Assembly (NCBI GenBank): GCA_029203125.1
Contig: CP119317.1
Location: forward strand, 3,844,001-3,908,000
Direction: 5' to 3'
DNA from: Candidatus Cohnella colombiensis
GTDB lineage: Bacteria; Bacillota; Bacilli; Paenibacillales; Paenibacillaceae
Length of the DNA stretch: 64,000 nt
Shown here: piece by piece, positions 15,784-24,101 of the stretch
Layout of the letters: every line of letters begins with the position of its first letter
How positions within the stretch are numbered: position 1 is the first letter of the stretch
Notes under the pieces: generated by a model
What the model saw: the letters and a program-made list of their open reading frames with translations, nothing else
Databases searched by the model: none
Told to the model about the DNA's origin: nothing
Program-made: the position numbers and the translations under genes

Positions 15784-17390
15784 CGTTTACTTACCCCCAT
15801 GAAGAGAGCCCTGCCCTCCGGGACGTGACGCTTACGGTTAAACCAGGTGAATTCGTCGTGCTATGTGGACCGTCAGGCAGTGGAAAATCGACATTGATGA
15901 GACTATTGAAGCGCGAAGTATCCCCAGGTGGACGTCTAAGTGGAGCGATACTGCTGGATGGTACTCCTCTCCACGAATGGGATGCAGCCAAAGTCGCAGC
16001 ACGAGTTGGCTTAGTGATGCAAAATCCCGACAGCCAGCTTGTAGTCGATACTGTGGAGCATGAGCTTGCATTCGGAATGGAAAATTTCGGTTTGGAACGG
16101 GATGTTATGCGTCGTCGCATGGCGGAGATGGCAGGGTTTTTCGGTTTGGAGCCGTTGCTGAAACGGTCAACCGACGAGCTGTCCGGTGGACAAAAGCAAT
16201 TGGTCAATTTGGCTGCTGTATTGATGTTGCAGCCGAAGGTGCTGCTGCTCGATGAGCCTATGGCACAGCTAGACCCGCTTGCCGCACGGGAGCTGCTCGT
16301 AATGATTAAGCGACTGAGCGATGAATGGGGAATTACAGTCATCATGAGTGAGCATCGGATTGATGAGCTGTTGCCCATTGTGGACCGAGTCGTACGCTTG
16401 GAAAAGGGTGAAGTCGTCTTTAACGGTCATCCTAGAGATTTCGTGAAGGAGGCATGGGCGCGTCGGTCGGAGCAATGGGATATTGCGCTGCCCTCAATAA
16501 CGCGCTGGGCGCTAACCCACAACGAAGCGGGAGAACCACCGTTGACGGTAAAGGAAGCGCGAGATTGGATGCTGCTGCATCATGTCAATCCGGTGCATCT
16601 GAGCGAGAGGGATACCGAAGCTTCGAACGTAAAGGCAACAGAGCTGTTATGTGCGGATCAGCTATTTTTTGCGTACGAGAAACATATGCCTGCTGTGCTC
16701 AAGGGACTCGAATGGCAAGTTCGAGAAGGTGACTGGCTGGCCTTATTCGGGGGCAATGGGAGCGGGAAGTCTACACTGATGCAATTGCTTGCCGGACTGC
16801 GCTTCGCACAGAGAGGGCAAGTGCTACTTCAAGGAACAGCGATCAAGCGCATCAAGGAGAAGACTCGGTTTGCAACAATCGGTTATTTAGCACAAAACCC
16901 AGTGCTCCACTTCGCCCACGAAAGCTTGCTTGACGATCTGTTAGCAGCGGCTCGCAGGGCAGGGACAACCGAACAGGAAGCGCGGGAGCTTGTAGAACGG
17001 TTTGGACTTACTCGTCTGCTCACACGTCATCCGCATGATCTGAGCGGCGGGGAGCAGCAACTTGGCGCACTTGCGATCACACTGCTGAGTAAGCCGAAGC
17101 TGCTCTTGCTCGATGAGCCTACAAAAGGGCTTGATCCCCTATCCAAGCAAAAGCTCGCAAGTCATTTGCAATCTATTCATGCTAATGGAACTACGCTGGT
17201 AATGGCGACTCACGATGTAGAATTCGCTGCGACCTATGTCAATCGATGTTCGTTGTTGTTTGACGGAGAGATTGTGGCAGACGGCGCGCCGGAATCGTTT
17301 TTCCACGGGAATCTATTTTACGCAACACCGCTTCATCGGCTTATGGAGCAGATCAGCTCCGTGGGTGATAAGGAGGTGCAGCATACGTGA
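15756..17390 (+). CDS. ecfA: fused duplicated ECF ATPase (EcfA-EcfA')
   Basis: 544 residues from ATG 15756 (GAGGGA upstream); an in-frame ATG at 15738 is possible. Two complete ABC cassettes in tandem: Walker A GPSGSGKST and signature LSGGQKQLV with Walker B LLLDEPMAQLDP in the first, and GGNGSGKST, LSGGEQQLG and LLLDEPTKGLDP in the second. Together they form the heterodimeric motor of an ECF transporter in one chain. The linker between the cassettes carries HLSERDTE, encoded by a variant of a short DNA repeat that also occurs in the upstream lipoprotein gene. The gene overlaps ecfT and the S component by a few bases, so all are one translational unit. Confidence 0.92.
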   Translation: MAHFEIKQLTFTYPHEESPALRDVTLTVKPGEFVVLCGPSGSGKSTLMRLLKREVSPGGRLSGAILLDGTPLHEWDAAKVAARVGLVMQNPDSQLVVDTVEHELAFGMENFGLERDVMRRRMAEMAGFFGLEPLLKRSTDELSGGQKQLVNLAAVLMLQPKVLLLDEPMAQLDPLAARELLVMIKRLSDEWGITVIMSEHRIDELLPIVDRVVRLEKGEVVFNGHPRDFVKEAWARRSEQWDIALPSITRWALTHNEAGEPPLTVKEARDWMLLHHVNPVHLSERDTEASNVKATELLCADQLFFAYEKHMPAVLKGLEWQVREGDWLALFGGNGSGKSTLMQLLAGLRFAQRGQVLLQGTAIKRIKEKTRFATIGYLAQNPVLHFAHESLLDDLLAAARRAGTTEQEARELVERFGLTRLLTRHPHDLSGGEQQLGALAITLLSKPKLLLLDEPTKGLDPLSKQKLASHLQSIHANGTTLVMATHDVEFAATYVNRCSLLFDGEIVADGAPESFFHGNLFYATPLHRLMEQISSVGDKEVQHT

Positions 17391-18226
17391 TGGCACTCAC
17401 TCGTAGACTTCTCAGCTCCAAGCTCATTATTGTTCCAATTGCGATAGCTTACGTTGTACTTGCCTATGTCTCGCTAATGCGGGGCAATTCGCTACTGATC
17501 GGTCTTGTGCTCGCATTGCTGTCCATGCTCCCGTTTCTGCTGCGCTTTGAACGAAGTGAGCGTAGAGCGAGAGAACTGATGCTCATTGCGGTCATGGCAG
17601 CTGTCGCGACGGTGAGCCGGATTCCTTTTGCCACCTTATTGCCCGGATTTACTCCTGTTACTTTCATTGCGATTATCTCGGGCGTCGTGTTCGGAGCAGA
17701 GGCAGGATGGATGGTTGGCGCAGCAACCGGGCTTGTATCGGGCTTTTTCTTGGGGATGGGCCCATGGACACCGTGGCAAATGTTCGCGTGGGGGATGGCG
17801 GGCTATACGGCAGGTCTATTCGCTCATCGAAGTGAATGGCGCCGGAAGCGGGTACCGCTGGCACTTTTCGGTATTCTGTGGGGATTCCTCTTCGGATGGA
17901 TTATGAACTTAACGCTGGCAATCGACCAATGGGTGCAGACACACAGTTGGGAGGCGGTTGTCGGCAAATATGCACTCAGCTTACCTTTCGAAATTTTGCA
18001 TGCGACGGCCAATGTTTTTTTTATCGTTGTATTTAGCCCCTCATGGATCAGACTGCTTGAGCGATACCGAAGCAAATATGGGGTGTTAGAGCGTATAATA
18101 AGAACAGAAGCAAAAGTCGTTACATCCGAAAAGGGAGGCTGTGTCCATGAAGAAGCACGCGCTGTTAACGGACTCGGAACTGCAGGAAGGGCTCAAGGCA
18201 TTAGTGGGTTGGACAGTAGAGGATGA
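17387..18226 (+). CDS. ECF transporter substrate-binding (S) component, probable cobalamin type
   Basis: 279 residues, GTG start at 17387 with AAGGAGGT 9 nt upstream (ATG 3 nt later is an alternative). Residues 1-45 form two hydrophobic segments, then an S-component core of about six helices with the S-family pattern AVMAAVATVSRIPF ... PVTFIAIISGVVFGAEAGWMVGAATGL. The cobalamin riboswitch at the head of the operon and the DUF4430 proteins point to B12 or a B12 precursor as substrate, as for CbrT-type ECF systems. The last 27 codons overlap the next gene, so the C-terminal tail after about residue 250 may be poorly conserved. Confidence 0.8.
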   Translation: MMALTRRLLSSKLIIVPIAIAYVVLAYVSLMRGNSLLIGLVLALLSMLPFLLRFERSERRARELMLIAVMAAVATVSRIPFATLLPGFTPVTFIAIISGVVFGAEAGWMVGAATGLVSGFFLGMGPWTPWQMFAWGMAGYTAGLFAHRSEWRRKRVPLALFGILWGFLFGWIMNLTLAIDQWVQTHSWEAVVGKYALSLPFEILHATANVFFIVVFSPSWIRLLERYRSKYGVLERIIRTEAKVVTSEKGGCVHEEARAVNGLGTAGRAQGISGLDSRG

Positions 18227-18431
18227 CAAGTGGTTGAGCAAAAAATATCTTTTCCCGACGTTCCCTGAGGCGATCGCATTCGTGAACAAGGTGGCGTTAC
18301 ATGCAGAGCAGGTACAGCATCACCCGTTCATCTCCATTGATTATCGACGAGTGACTTTGCGACTTACGACATGGAGCTCGGGAGGATTAACAAAGCTAGA
18401 CATAAACTCCGCAATGGCGTACGATTTATAA
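18147..18431 (+). CDS. pterin-4a-carbinolamine dehydratase (PCD/DCoH)
   Basis: 94 residues from ATG 18147 (AAAAGGGAGGC upstream). The family signature is clear: HAEQVQHHPFISIDYRRVTL with the catalytic His-His-Pro and the following TWSSGGLTKLD. The enzyme dehydrates 4a-hydroxytetrahydrobiopterin to recycle pterin; in bacteria without aromatic hydroxylases its role is less certain and a moonlighting pterin function is possible. The 5' end overlaps the ECF S component by 80 bp in another frame. No biochemical link to B12 uptake is obvious; it may simply share the transcript. Confidence 0.9.
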   Translation: MKKHALLTDSELQEGLKALVGWTVEDDKWLSKKYLFPTFPEAIAFVNKVALHAEQVQHHPFISIDYRRVTLRLTTWSSGGLTKLDINSAMAYDL

Positions 18432-18501
18432 ATCATCCAAAGAGTATAGATTGGGCAGATTTATGAATGTTATTTTGTATAGACATGGTGGAGGAACTAG
18501 G

Positions 18502-20214
18502 ATGCTCGGTCGTTTTTTGGCTTTTTATAAGCCGTATAAAGGATTGTTTACGCTCGATTTCATCTGTGCAATTTTTGTTGCGCTGTTGGAGCTTGCGTTC
18601 CCTGTAGGGGTGCAGTGGATGATCGACTCGCTGTTGCCTACGAACAATTGGGGTTTAGTGACATGGGTATGCGTAGGGCTACTTGGGATGTACTTGATCA
18701 GCATGCTGCTGCAGTTCGTTGTGACCTACTGGGGACATATGCTAGGCATTAACATAGAGACAGATATGCGGAAGCAGCTTTATCAGCATGTGCAGAAGCT
18801 GTCTTTTCGCTTCTTTGACAATACGAAGACCGGGCAAATTATGAGCCGAATGACGAATGATTTGTTCGATCTCGGCGAAATGGCGCATCATGGTCCAGAG
18901 GAAATATTCATTGCGCTCATGACGCTTGTCGGCGTGTTCGGCATTATGTTCATGGTCAACTGGGAGTTAGCGCTCATTACGTTCATTGTTGTACCGTTCC
19001 TCGCCTGGGTCATCATCTACTTTAATAAAAAGCTAAATCAAGCAGCGACCATGATGTTTGAACAAATTGCGGAAGTCAATGCGCGTGTGGAAGACAGCAT
19101 CTCAGGCATACGCGTCGTGAAGTCGTTCAGCAATGAAGATTATGAGATCGAGCGGTTCACGAAGAACAATCGGGGCTTTCGTAAAGCGAAGCTACGCTCA
19201 TACTTGACGATTTCGTTCAGTAGCGCAAGCATCTACATGCTGACACGGTTCATTATGCTTGTCGTGCTCGTGTTCGGTGCTTGGTATGCGTATACAGGTA
19301 AGCTGACTTATGGACAATTGGTTGGCTTCCTCTTGTATGTGAACATCTTCCTGAAGCCGATTGAGAAAATCAATTTCTTGCTGGAGCTATATCCGAAGGG
19401 GATGGCGGGCTTTAAGCGGTTTTGCGAGCTGATGGATACCGAGCCGGATGTGCAGGATGCTCCAGATGCGATGGAAGCGCCACAATTGCGTGGCAATATT
19501 GCGTTTAATAACGTGACATTCGGATACGAAAATCACGCGCATGTGCTCAAGGACATCAACCTGACCATCCGGGCGGGAGAGACCGTCGCGTTAGTGGGTC
19601 CTTCAGGTGCAGGGAAATCGACACTTTGTAGTCTGATCCCACGGTTTTACGAAATTGATGAGGGTGCTGTAACGATTGACGGAATAGATATTCGTCAGCT
19701 GACACAGCAGTCATTACGCAATCAGATTGGGATTGTACAGCAGGAAGTGTTTTTATTCAATGGTACAATTCGCGAAAATATTATGTACGGACGGCTCGAT
19801 GCAACAGAAGAGGAACTGTGGGACGCAGCTCGCAAAGCTCATCTGGAAGGGATGCTTAGCGCATTGCCGGATGGATTGGATACGTTCATCGGCGAGCGGG
19901 GCTTGAAGCTATCGGGCGGACAGCGCCAGCGTCTGTCAATAGCACGCATCTTCTTGAAAAACCCGCCGATACTGATCTTGGATGAGGCAACCTCTGCGCT
20001 CGATACAGAGACGGAATCGATGATTCAGCAGGCGCTGGAGCAGCTGTCGCACAACCGGACGACACTCATCATTGCGCACAGACTGGCGACCATTCGCCAT
20101 GCCGATCGGATCGTGGTCGTTACCGAGGATGGGATTGCTGAAGAGGGCAAACATGAGGAGCTGCTCGCTGCCGGTGGCGCTTATGCGCGGCTGAATGCAG
20201 CACAGTTGGCGTAG
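18502..20214 (+). CDS. ABC exporter with fused permease and ATPase (MsbA/LmrA type)
   Basis: 570 residues from ATG 18502 (GGAGGAACTAGG upstream). Residues 1-310 hold six membrane helices of the type I exporter fold; residues 330-570 are the nucleotide-binding domain with Walker A GPSGAGKST, signature LSGGQRQR, Walker B ILILDEATSALD and the H-loop IAHRLATI. Such half-transporters dimerise and export lipids, peptides or drugs. The substrate cannot be told from the sequence. It lies 70 bp after the pterin dehydratase and is closed by a strong terminator. Confidence 0.92.
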   Translation: MLGRFLAFYKPYKGLFTLDFICAIFVALLELAFPVGVQWMIDSLLPTNNWGLVTWVCVGLLGMYLISMLLQFVVTYWGHMLGINIETDMRKQLYQHVQKLSFRFFDNTKTGQIMSRMTNDLFDLGEMAHHGPEEIFIALMTLVGVFGIMFMVNWELALITFIVVPFLAWVIIYFNKKLNQAATMMFEQIAEVNARVEDSISGIRVVKSFSNEDYEIERFTKNNRGFRKAKLRSYLTISFSSASIYMLTRFIMLVVLVFGAWYAYTGKLTYGQLVGFLLYVNIFLKPIEKINFLLELYPKGMAGFKRFCELMDTEPDVQDAPDAMEAPQLRGNIAFNNVTFGYENHAHVLKDINLTIRAGETVALVGPSGAGKSTLCSLIPRFYEIDEGAVTIDGIDIRQLTQQSLRNQIGIVQQEVFLFNGTIRENIMYGRLDATEEELWDAARKAHLEGMLSALPDGLDTFIGERGLKLSGGQRQRLSIARIFLKNPPILILDEATSALDTETESMIQQALEQLSHNRTTLIIAHRLATIRHADRIVVVTEDGIAEEGKHEELLAAGGAYARLNAAQLA

Positions 20215-20222
20215 ATCAATCT

Positions 20223-20256
20223 AAAAAAGCTGAACCCGAGGGGGTTCAGCTTTTTT
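20223..20256. terminator. bidirectional terminator
   Basis: AAAAAAGCTGAACC pairs with GGTTCAGCTTTTTT around a short GC-rich loop. It separates the plus-strand ABC exporter from the minus-strand DUF378 gene and can serve both. Confidence 0.92.
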
Positions 20257-20269
20257 GTCGTCGTGTGGG

Positions 20270-20473
20270 CTAGCTGTCCTTGGTGACTTTCGGAATTAAT
20301 ACTAGCGCGTAGAGTGCAGCAATTCCGATGACGATGTACACGATCCGAGTGCCGACTTCATCAATCGATCCGAACAGCTCATACACAACATCGTAATCGA
20401 ACAGACCGACGATAAGCCAATTCAAGCCACCTAGAATGATGAGAATTAGGCCAATCAAATTGAGTGCTTTCAT
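20270..20473 (-). CDS. DUF378 small membrane protein
   Basis: 67 residues. Two hydrophobic helices (residues 5-24 and 43-61) and the family pattern LNLIGLILIILGGLNWLIVGLF...D identify the DUF378 (YuzA-like) group, whose function is unknown. GGAGG lies 14 nt before the ATG, a rather long spacing. It stands alone between two terminator-flanked neighbours. Confidence 0.85.
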   Translation of the reverse strand: MKALNLIGLILIILGGLNWLIVGLFDYDVVYELFGSIDEVGTRIVYIVIGIAALYALVLIPKVTKDS

Positions 20474-20579
20474 TTGGAAGAGAAAAGCCTCCTTTTTGAA
20501 TTTCCCTATTCGGGTGATGGTGAATGCTTTGTTGTCTATTCGCCCAACCGTGGTGTCTAGTTTACTTGTATGTTGGAAG

Positions 20580-21086
20580 CTAGCGCGATATGCCATATAC
20601 CATGCAAAACAAAGCGACATCTCCATGCATCGCACGCTTCGTATATTGATCTGTAATCGTAAAGCCCGCTTTCTCATACGTTCGTATGGCGCGCTTATTC
20701 CACTCTTCCACTTCAAGATCGATTTCAGCATGGGGCTGCCTGCGAAGAGCTTCATCTATCGCTAACCTTGTGAGCGCGGCTCCCCAGCCTTGATTACAGC
20801 AGTCGGGGCGAAGTCCAAGTCCGATACGGATCGCACGATCTAGCGGAAACAGCTGAATATACCCGACAAGGGTATGACTGTCATCGTGGACGGATTGATA
20901 TTGAGCCTCGCGGATGTGTGGATCAGCGAACTCGCGCTCCTCGCGTAACATCTCCCCCCATTCGGGCCAACGGTAGCAATCATACGGTGCGGGATAGGTC
21001 CAACGACTAATCGATTGCGCTTCCTCTGCAGTCATGTTGACGAGGTGGAGCTTTGGGGTTATTTTCGCAGAGTCGTTTGTAGGCAT
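20580..21086 (-). CDS. GNAT-family N-acetyltransferase
   Basis: 168 residues with GAGGAG 7 nt before the ATG. The acetyl-CoA-binding motif A is visible as GLGLRPDCCNQGWGAALTRLAI (the Q/R-x-x-G-x-G/A loop), followed by the helix EWNKRAIRTYEKAGF that is typical for RimI/RimJ-like enzymes. The substrate is unknown. The N-terminus KLHLVNMTAEEAQSISRW matches groups annotated as GNAT acetyltransferases in Bacillaceae. Monocistronic. Confidence 0.85.
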   Translation of the reverse strand: MPTNDSAKITPKLHLVNMTAEEAQSISRWTYPAPYDCYRWPEWGEMLREEREFADPHIREAQYQSVHDDSHTLVGYIQLFPLDRAIRIGLGLRPDCCNQGWGAALTRLAIDEALRRQPHAEIDLEVEEWNKRAIRTYEKAGFTITDQYTKRAMHGDVALFCMVYGISR

Positions 21087-21239
21087 GAGATCACTCCTCT
21101 CTATGGGCTATTATAACGAAAAAGGGATAACAAAATAGAGTACAATATCGCAACAATGTGGAATAGTGGATTGGGAGTTGACGTGGTATGATGAGAACAT
21201 TGAGCTTGTAGGCTCAGCAATGAAAGGGGAATGAATAGG

Positions 21240-22436
21240 ATGGCCCGGCTTGTCTTCTTGGGTTGTATGGCTTATCTGGTTGTCGGGTTAGGACAATTGG
21301 TCGTCGGTGCAGTAATGGAGCCGATGGTAAACGCATATGGTGTACATTATGGGGATGGTGGACAGCTTGTTATGCATCAATTTCTGGGCGGGCTGCTCGG
21401 GGTATTGATGGCACCATGGCTCATTCGTAAAATTGGAAAAAAAGGGATGCTACTAACCGCCCTTGGACTTATGGTTATTATTGAGTTTGTATATACGCTT
21501 CAGCCCGCTTGGGGTATTATGCTGACCGTTGCGCCGTTAGTTGGGATGGGTTTTGGGATGACGGAGGCGACCGTTGGCGCGTTCATAATCGGTTCAGCAG
21601 GCAAAAATGCCAATGTGGCGATGAGCCGTGTTGAGGTATCTTTTGGTGCAGGTGCGCTAATTATGCCATTCGTTGGTGCGATGTTCATTAAGGTCGGCGA
21701 CTGGGTGGCAGCATTCGCATTCGTCGGCGTGCTGTCGGTCATTACGCTGCTGCTGTGGGTATTGTTCTGGCCGAAAATATTGGACACTCCTGCGGAGGAA
21801 ATTGCGGGTTCGGCTGGAGAGGTGAAGGCGTCGACAATGCGCCGTTCGCGGATGGTTCTTATATTGGGCTCGTGTGCCATATTCTTCATGATATACGTAG
21901 GCTTCGAAATGAGCTTTGTACACTATTTGCCATCATTACTCGTTCAGGACTATGCATTGTCTGATTCGACAGCTGCGCTGTCGCTTAGCGTGTTTTGGGG
22001 CGCGATGGTCATCGGGCGGATGGTGTCGGGACATGCTGCGGATCGCTGGGGTAGCAAAACCTATATGTTGGTCACCTGTGTATCGGCGGCTTTATTGTTT
22101 GCAGTAATGGCTGGCGTAAGCAATGTGACAGGTACCTTTGTGCTGACATTCCTCGCAGGCTTGGCCATGTCAGGTATGTTCGCAGTCGCGCTCGTGTTCG
22201 CGAACCGAGCAGTACCGGGCATGACGGAGAAGACGACGAGCCTATTATTGGCGTTCGGACTCATTGGCGGAGCGATAATGCCTAAGTTAACGGGCTGGTT
22301 CCTTGATGAGTATGGTGTTGATGCTACAAAGTGGCTGTTAGCTGGATTCGGAATCTTAATGCTCGCGGTAATCGTTTGGGTAATGAGTGTATCTCGGAGT
22401 AAGAGTGCGAAAGCGGGTCAGGGCTTGGCGGCTTAG
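21240..22436 (+). CDS. major facilitator superfamily transporter
   Basis: 398 residues from ATG 21240; GGGG lies 10 nt upstream, whereas the ATG at 21231 is too close to it. About 12 hydrophobic helices, with the MFS loop motif RKIGKKGMLL after helix 2 and a GRMVSGHAADRWGSKTYM motif between helices 8 and 9. The protein resembles FucP/sugar or drug efflux groups; the substrate is unknown. It is followed by a 400-bp spacer with degenerate repeats and then the rhodanese gene. Confidence 0.88.
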   Translation: MARLVFLGCMAYLVVGLGQLVVGAVMEPMVNAYGVHYGDGGQLVMHQFLGGLLGVLMAPWLIRKIGKKGMLLTALGLMVIIEFVYTLQPAWGIMLTVAPLVGMGFGMTEATVGAFIIGSAGKNANVAMSRVEVSFGAGALIMPFVGAMFIKVGDWVAAFAFVGVLSVITLLLWVLFWPKILDTPAEEIAGSAGEVKASTMRRSRMVLILGSCAIFFMIYVGFEMSFVHYLPSLLVQDYALSDSTAALSLSVFWGAMVIGRMVSGHAADRWGSKTYMLVTCVSAALLFAVMAGVSNVTGTFVLTFLAGLAMSGMFAVALVFANRAVPGMTEKTTSLLLAFGLIGGAIMPKLTGWFLDEYGVDATKWLLAGFGILMLAVIVWVMSVSRSKSAKAGQGLAA

Positions 22437-22451
22437 CTGCTTCTGCCCGAT

Positions 22452-22637
22452 AGCGTTATGGGAGGGTCTTATTCCTGCAAATATTGGGGGAATCCTGTGA
22501 ATAGAGTTGTGTGGTAGCGTTATTCGTCTCAAATTTGCACTGAACCCCGGAATTATGATCATATAGAGTTATGGCATAACGTTATGGAGTCAGCTGTGAT
22601 AGTGAGTCAAAAGAATAGAGTGTTTAGGTAACGTTAT
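22452..22637. repeat. four degenerate tandem repeats of about 60 bp
   Basis: Within the 400-bp gap 22437-22843 the block TAGCGTTAT/AACGTTAT recurs at about 22451, 22516, 22577 and 22630, the last three each preceded by AATAGAGT or ATAGAGT (22500, 22562, 22615). The spacing is about 65, 61 and 53 bp. Sequence between blocks is not conserved. The rest of the gap (22640-22843) shows nothing I can name. Confidence 0.5.
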
Positions 22638-22843
22638 TGTTGGCGCGGGATTCTTAATTTCGGGGATTCTCGGAGTGACGTGCGGGCGTAATGGGTTTCA
22701 TATGCGAAGTGGTAGCAGTTGAAGTCGGACTACGGTCGTTCGGAGCTACATGGGATATGGAGTCGGATGCTCATTGGTGCGTCGATCGTGTGTGATTGTA
22801 CTGAAGTATAGATGAGTAACTAGATTGTGGAGCGTGATTGTAC

Positions 22844-23698
22844 ATGAGTAGTATCGTATCAATGAGGTGGTTGTTGGCTCGGCTATATGAGTCGGATGTT
22901 GTTATTGTCGATTGTCGCTTTCAGTTGGGCAAGCCTGATGCGGGTCAAGAGGCGTATAATGAATCGCATATTCCAGGTGCGGTGTACTTAGATTTGGAGC
23001 GGGACTTATCGGCTCCGATTGGGGAGCACGGCGGACGTCATCCGCTTCCGGATGTGGCGCAATTAGCTGCACGTCTAGGCCAAGCGGGAATAGACAGGAC
23101 GATGCGCGTAGTTGCCTACGATGATCAGGGTGGTGCGATGGCATCGCGACTGTGGTGGTTGCTTCGCTATCTTGGGCATAACGAGGTGTATGTGCTCGAC
23201 GAAGGCTTCACAGCATGGAAGCAGGCAGGGTGTCCAGTAACGGGAGATCAGAAGGTGATCTTCCCAAAAGTATATTTGGCCGAGGTACGACACAATATGG
23301 TTGTCGATGTCGACGATGTGCGTGAACGGCTGGGTGCAGCGGGCGTAGTGTTGGTTGATTCACGCGAGGCGCCACGCTATCGCGGGGAAGTGGAACCGAT
23401 TGATCCAGTCGCCGGGCATATCCCGGGGGCAATCAATCGGTTCTGGGGCGACGGCCGCCGTGCGGACGGGAGCTGGAAGGCTGCGGCGGAGCAAGCGGAG
23501 CGCTTCGCCGACTTGTCGCAGGAAGACGAGATTATCGTCTACTGTGGCTCGGGTGTAACCGCGACCCCCAACGTGTTGGCGTTGGAAGCGGCGGGCTTCC
23601 GCAATGTGAAGCTATATGCGGGTAGTTGGAGTGATTGGATTTCGTACGGGGAGAATGCGGTGGCGACTGGGAATGAAGAGGAACGGAAAGACGTATAA
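22844..23698 (+). CDS. two-domain sulfurtransferase (rhodanese), target gene of the cassette array
   Basis: 284 residues from ATG 22844 (TTG 6 nt earlier is possible). An inactive N-terminal rhodanese domain (IPGAVYLDLERDL, VVAYDDQGG) is followed by the active one with DSREAPRYRGEVEPIDPVAGHIPGA and the catalytic loop CGSGVTA (Cys234). It transfers sulfur from thiosulfate or 3-mercaptopyruvate to an acceptor. The last 24 codons, starting at Ser261, encode SWSDWISYGENAVATG and then a short tail; exactly this DNA is repeated downstream eleven more times. The gene is intact, so whatever inserted here has restored its 3' end. It is host-like in composition, unlike the AT-rich region that follows. 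Confidence 0.95.
   Translation: MSSIVSMRWLLARLYESDVVIVDCRFQLGKPDAGQEAYNESHIPGAVYLDLERDLSAPIGEHGGRHPLPDVAQLAARLGQAGIDRTMRVVAYDDQGGAMASRLWWLLRYLGHNEVYVLDEGFTAWKQAGCPVTGDQKVIFPKVYLAEVRHNMVVDVDDVRERLGAAGVVLVDSREAPRYRGEVEPIDPVAGHIPGAINRFWGDGRRADGSWKAAAEQAERFADLSQEDEIIVYCGSGVTATPNVLALEAAGFRNVKLYAGSWSDWISYGENAVATGNEEERKDV
23624..23671 (+). repeat. core repeat 1 (in the rhodanese gene; presumed attachment site)
   Basis: First copy of the roughly 47-bp core (AGYTGGAGYGATTGGATT... consensus), still within the rhodanese reading frame as SWSDWISYGENAVATG. All other cores have the same orientation. I treat it as the junction of the newest insertion. Confidence 0.9.
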
Positions 23699-23714
23699 TA
23701 ATACATCATCTTTG

Positions 23715-23758
23715 AATACATCGCCATGCGGCAGATACGCCCTGGCGATGTATTTTTT
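23715..23758 (+). terminator. rhodanese terminator, hairpin type A
   Basis: AATACATCGCCA pairs with TGGCGATGTATT and is followed by T6. The same TACATCGCC/GGCGATGTA stem follows cores 1, 5, 7, 8, 9 and 14 and the junction at 54.75 kb. Confidence 0.9.
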
Positions 23759-24101
23759 ATGTCGAAAAGTCAACTCGGAGTCAACAATTGGCTTCAGAAA
23801 ATGTTTGCATCGTGACCGCACAGAAAGTTTTCTCATACTTTTGTTTAATAACTTGTTCAGTGTTCCTTGAACCAAGATATGTATTGAATCAACAAATGAA
23901 GATTACTTAGGGCAAATCAACGAAAAGTCAACAATTAAAGTTGAAGATTACTCACGCTAAACCGTATCATAAGTAAGGCGAAAAATAGAGGTTTTATAAA
24001 TTGGCACTAAATTATCGCTCTACATTCAACTTTGTGGAAAAATAATCCCTTAAGAGTTAAAATCTATATAAATTTGATCTTAACCTAAAGGAGTAATGAT
24101 T
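23759..24101 (+). repeat. left-arm region of cassette 1 with TCAACA iterons
   Basis: Paired motifs AGTCAACTCGGAGTCAACA at 23768-23786 and AATCAACGAAAAGTCAACA at 23915-23933, each with 11-bp periodicity, plus a single AATCAACA at 23887. AACCGTATCATAAGTAA at 23960-23976 matches the boundary motif GAACCGTATCACAAGTAAC. No gene is present before the HD/Hsp90-like gene. Confidence 0.75.
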
